A DNA stretch of 64,000 bases, taken from the NCBI RefSeq assembly GCF_037975245.1, contig NC_092567.1, positions 3,418,214 to 3,482,213 of the forward strand, written 5' to 3'. The notes under the pieces were generated by a model that was not told where the DNA came from, did not search any database, and saw only the letters and a list, made by a program, of their open reading frames with translations. Below, one piece after another: positions 60,692-64,000 of the stretch (within the stretch, counting starts at the first letter, position 1; every line of letters begins with the position of its first letter). The translations under genes and the position numbers were made by a program. Source of the DNA: Apostichopus japonicus (Eukaryota > Echinodermata > Holothuroidea > Aspidochirotida > Stichopodidae).

Positions 60692-61028
60692 TCAATAATC
60701 ACTTATGTAAACCTCGCTTAATTGACGTTTAAAGGAACGTGGTGACTGAGAATCATTTTGTATGTGATCATGATGATTAAGTAGATAATTCCAGCAAGTG
60801 TTTGCCCGATAACGTATACTCTGTTTACCCAGGTTACTATGGGGAAAAAGTCTATGTATGTGACCAGCCTGTCTTGTATTATAATCATGGATTTCCTTAT
60901 TAACAGTGAATAAATGTTTACATGTGGGCGGATTATAACCATTAATAGAGCGATAAGCGAATGTAGCAAGATGAACTTTCACAAGGTCCGGTAATTTCAG
61001 TAGCTTAAGTGAGGCAAATAAGTAAGTA
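60692..61028 (-). pseudogene. C-terminal fragment of a second non-LTR retrotransposon
   Basis: The minus-strand frame reads LFASLKLLKLPDLVKVHLAT, then HDYNTRQAGHIHRLFP and SIRYRANTCWNYL. It ends FKRQLSEVYISDY and a stop. This is the typical C-terminal tail after the reverse transcriptase in jockey/CR1-type elements (LxLPDLxK, YNTR, GxxxWNxLP, FKRxLK). Catalytic domains are absent. It is a different family from the 48-kb element, to judge by the diverged tail. Confidence 0.75.
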
Positions 61029-61030
61029 TA

Positions 61031-63399
61031 TTTAGCACACTAGTTTGTTAGATTGTATGATCTACTATATCCATGTTTGATCGAAGTTTTCTGTGAAGGC
61101 ATTTATCGATAACATAGCACAATGCACGTAACAGTTTTGTACAGTGTGCATCACACATACGCTGTATGCCTATGTGTATTAAAACTGTGTACACATTTCA
61201 GCGACGGAAGTATACCATACTGTACACTATACAGTATGGACATTTAAGAACTGTGTTGTGATGCAAAAACAGTTCAGTTCTAAATACCCCCTCCCCCACC
61301 CAACTCCCTTCCCCATTCTGGAACCACTTCTTAATATTGGTCAGAACTTTTGTCGAGATGACAGGATTGCTTATTAGTAGCTTGTGTCTATGCTTTGACT
61401 CAATAAAAAGGACCGACTTCCTCTCCACTAAAAATATTTCTTCGAAGGATATCAGTCATTGATGACGGTTACCCAGCATTCTTCACACCTCACTTGAGCT
61501 TCGGCCTATCCTGTTCAGTCCTATATGTACTGTATATATTCAATATATTCCACTATATATGATCTAACCCAATGGAGATACATATGATTTAACAGAAAAG
61601 TTGTGTAAATTAAGCATTGGTTATTTGCAAACCATTTCCCAAATTTTAGACAGGAAATTTGCAGACTTACTGTAGTCCTAATCTAGTCGCGCAATACACT
61701 CACGTATAGTACCGATTCAAACTATTGCTGCTGTCATGTTTGCGTATATTCATTTAAGACTTGCTATTTTAGTGTATCCATTGCACGAAGGAATTCCGAT
61801 TTCAATAGAACGACTCACGAATCTTGCAATGTAGCGTATGTATCATAAGTAAGGTCAACATGTGATCCAAGCATTAAAGGTTAACTTAGGGCGTTTAGAA
61901 GGTAACCCCGTAAGTAGACTTAACTAAGTGTCACAGGACAATCAACAACAACATTTTATCTGTTCAGCTTAAGCATCATGTTTCAGTGACATCAATGAAC
62001 TCATTCATGTTTTGACATTTAAGACCCATGTACCTTATCATTCTTCTGATTCAGTGTTTGTCTTCCAACTGTCTATCAAGTGATGGTCATTATTGATGCT
62101 GACGTTCAGAGCAATCTGATTAAATGAAAACTCTGTATTTGCAAACCTTTTCGGGAAAAATCGCGCCCTGGCCCCGCAATGGAACTTTTCAGACTATTTG
62201 GAAATTCAGTAAACAGCGGGTGATTACTGGAATTACTCGTCATGACAATACATACTTTTCTCGTCAGAGACTTCGGTCAAAAAAAGTTAAGTAGATTTTC
62301 AAAAATACAGATCACGTTATAGTAGCGTGTAGAATGCTTTGACAATATGAAATATCCGCCGCATCTAATCTCATATATTTACGACACTGGTGACAAATCT
62401 ACAGTGGTTCTGAAGGGACAGGCGAGTTCTGCAAAACACTTTAAAGTTGTTTATTTTTGTTGAGCCGACGAGTTACGCTAACGTTACCGCTTGACGAAAA
62501 TGATAAAACAAATCGAGTTTGCTGTTTCAAGTAACTTGGCAACAAGTCAAAGAGATTATTTTGATATAGTTGTCAAGTATACGCTCTATTCATATCTTGG
62601 CCAAAATTTATAAAGATGAGTATGTGCATTGTCAACTCGATAAAAATCATTTGACGTGACTACAACTCGCCGGTTCCTTCAGTAAGTAAAGTGTTTTTAT
62701 TCCCTGCTGTGCAGCGTCGAGAGAGATAAAGGAAGGTTTCAAACAGAATATGTGTAACCTACCCTCGATATGTTATGTTATGTCTTTGACTTTCAGGACT
62801 TTGGAGTACTACTCTTGTAAGCAATGGCAGAATATGGCGGTTCGGGGAAGGGGAGAGAGGGGGGGGAGGAGCAAACTTTATGGATAGTGGGAGGTGTGAG
62901 ATTGACTTGAGTGCAACACATTTTCTCAAAAGTTTCTAACAATATCAATCATGAAAAGAGGAGGGTCTCTTTCTTTTTAAAAAGGTAAACCTTTAGCTGT
63001 TAGACACTGTTATCTGTGACTTCCACCTATCCTTACAATGTGACACCCTGTGGTTTTTATATTGTTTATGAAATGTTAACCAAATGGAAATGAGGGCGGT
63101 ATTGAAGAACTTAGATTGCACAGTCTCCGGATGTGTTACGTTATAAATTCGCAGATGACATTGCAAGGGTCGTACCTGTACCTCGTTAGATTTGACAGAG
63201 GGATTCAACTGGTAAAACGTAAGGTTGGCACGTAATATATGTGTTTAGAAGTCGAATGAAAACCTTATTTATAATACATACGTTTGTTCCCCATGCGTCT
63301 TCTGCCGTGTCAGCAGTTATTTATACAACATTTAACGACATGTTAACTACATAAAATTATTAACATTTACTAATTTCATATTACCAAGCGGAATTTTAA
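61031..63399. other. no gene recognised
   Basis: AT-rich. Includes a G-rich patch at about 62850-62868. Open frames on both strands are short and without motifs. Confidence 0.5.
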
Positions 63400-63474
63400 T
63401 GTTCATTTGATAATTTTAATCTACCCTGTAGATTGTTTTTGTTAGAAAAAATTACAAACGATACAGACTCTACG

Positions 63475-63936
63475 ATGTTTGTAAAGGCAACCTTATGGGA
63501 AATAACGATTTGCCGTTGCTGGCCAAAGGGTATGTACGAAGAGGACTTCGGCTTTGAGTACAACGTTTCCGTATGTTGCCGTATTGAACGAATCCGACCG
63601 TACTATATTACTCATTTAACCAGAATTAATGGTCAAAGCTATAGTCTCATTGGCAATAGTTTAAATACCAATTTATTTACTTGGTTAGGAGGGGGCAAAC
63701 CTTATCGAGTCGTAATCCTGCTTGTTAGCAGAATCATTCCGGATATAAACAGACATAAACAGTATTTAATCAATGTAGTAAACGTAAGAAAAGACAAACA
63801 AATTATTTTCAGAATGGAAGCTTTTCCGAAAAAAAAGTCCAAACTAAGAGAAGGGGAAGCTGACTTTACTGGAAGGCTACTACGACCCTGGCAATACCAC
63901 CCTCCTGGGAGAAATAAAGATAATAGACAAATATAA
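63475..63936 (+). CDS. hypothetical protein, 153 aa from the first ATG
   Basis: The reading frame is open from 63400, and the first ATG is at 63475. The product begins MFVKATLWEITICRCWPKGM and has RIERIRPYYITHLTRINGQS and VRKDKQIIFRMEAFPKKK further on. It is basic and mixed in character, with no signal peptide and no family I recognise. An acceptor-like CTACCCTGTAG ends at 63431, so it may instead be an internal or terminal exon. A second frame from that acceptor is open for about 40 codons only. The stop is TAA, followed by AT-rich sequence. The length is near the upper edge of what chance gives in 64 kb, so it may or may not be real. Confidence 0.35.
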   Translation: MFVKATLWEITICRCWPKGMYEEDFGFEYNVSVCCRIERIRPYYITHLTRINGQSYSLIGNSLNTNLFTWLGGGKPYRVVILLVSRIIPDINRHKQYLINVVNVRKDKQIIFRMEAFPKKKSKLREGEADFTGRLLRPWQYHPPGRNKDNRQI

Positions 63937-64000
63937 AAAAAATTCTATAAGGAGTCATAGTTTAGTTAATTTATTGATGCAATTTGACGCTAGCAAGTCA
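63937..64000. other. no feature at window end
   Basis: AT-rich tail of the window; nothing recognised. Confidence 0.5.

Overview
This is a stretch of animal genomic DNA, AT-rich, intron-bearing and crowded with repeats. It carries only one confidently recognisable host gene. That gene's NACHT exon, with the motifs GEPGYGKST and ILDGYDEYPG, matches the large NLR-type immune receptor families of invertebrate deuterostomes. Together with the mixture of hAT-like MITEs, CR1/L2-like LINE remnants and tRNA-type SINEs, this suggests an echinoderm, perhaps a sea cucumber. The lineage is an inference and cannot be proven from this window.

Layout. 0.6-7 kb is a transposon cluster: a 3.3 kb element with two further elements nested one inside the other, an 0.8 kb MITE filled with an 18-bp tandem repeat, a palindromic satellite with a 183-bp higher-order period, and another MITE. 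7-17 kb is mostly featureless, with a MITE at 10.6 kb, a second array of the same palindromic repeat at 13.7 kb, and two 240-bp repeats at 15.4-16.0 kb that each hold a tRNA-like sequence. 17.0-18.9 kb holds two minus-strand exons of the NLR gene. 23.5-25.5 kb is a second, inverted copy of the 0.6-3.9 kb element. 27.6-30.2 kb has splice-site-bounded segments, a polyadenylation signal and a SINE, but no convincing protein.

31.9-36.2 kb is a 4.2 kb ATCC-type satellite. It is open in several plus frames, but this follows from the repeat and is not a gene. 39-40.5 kb and 53.2-54.1 kb are copies of one segment, and only the first carries a MITE, so the second shows the empty insertion site. 48.3-50.1 kb is a 5'-truncated, frameshifted LINE, and 60.7-61.0 kb is the C-terminal end of another. 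52.45-52.64 kb joins a U2 snRNA-like head to a dispersed repeat. 54.1-58.1 kb is a tandem segmental duplication around a 360-bp ATT microsatellite. 63.4-63.9 kb has an unrecognised open frame of 153-167 codons.

No operon-like or pathway-level set of genes is present. What ties the window together is repeat biology: at least seven insertions can be delimited by terminal inverted repeats plus target-site duplications, several share a subterminal module of about 100 bp, and related copies serve as natural before/after controls for insertion.
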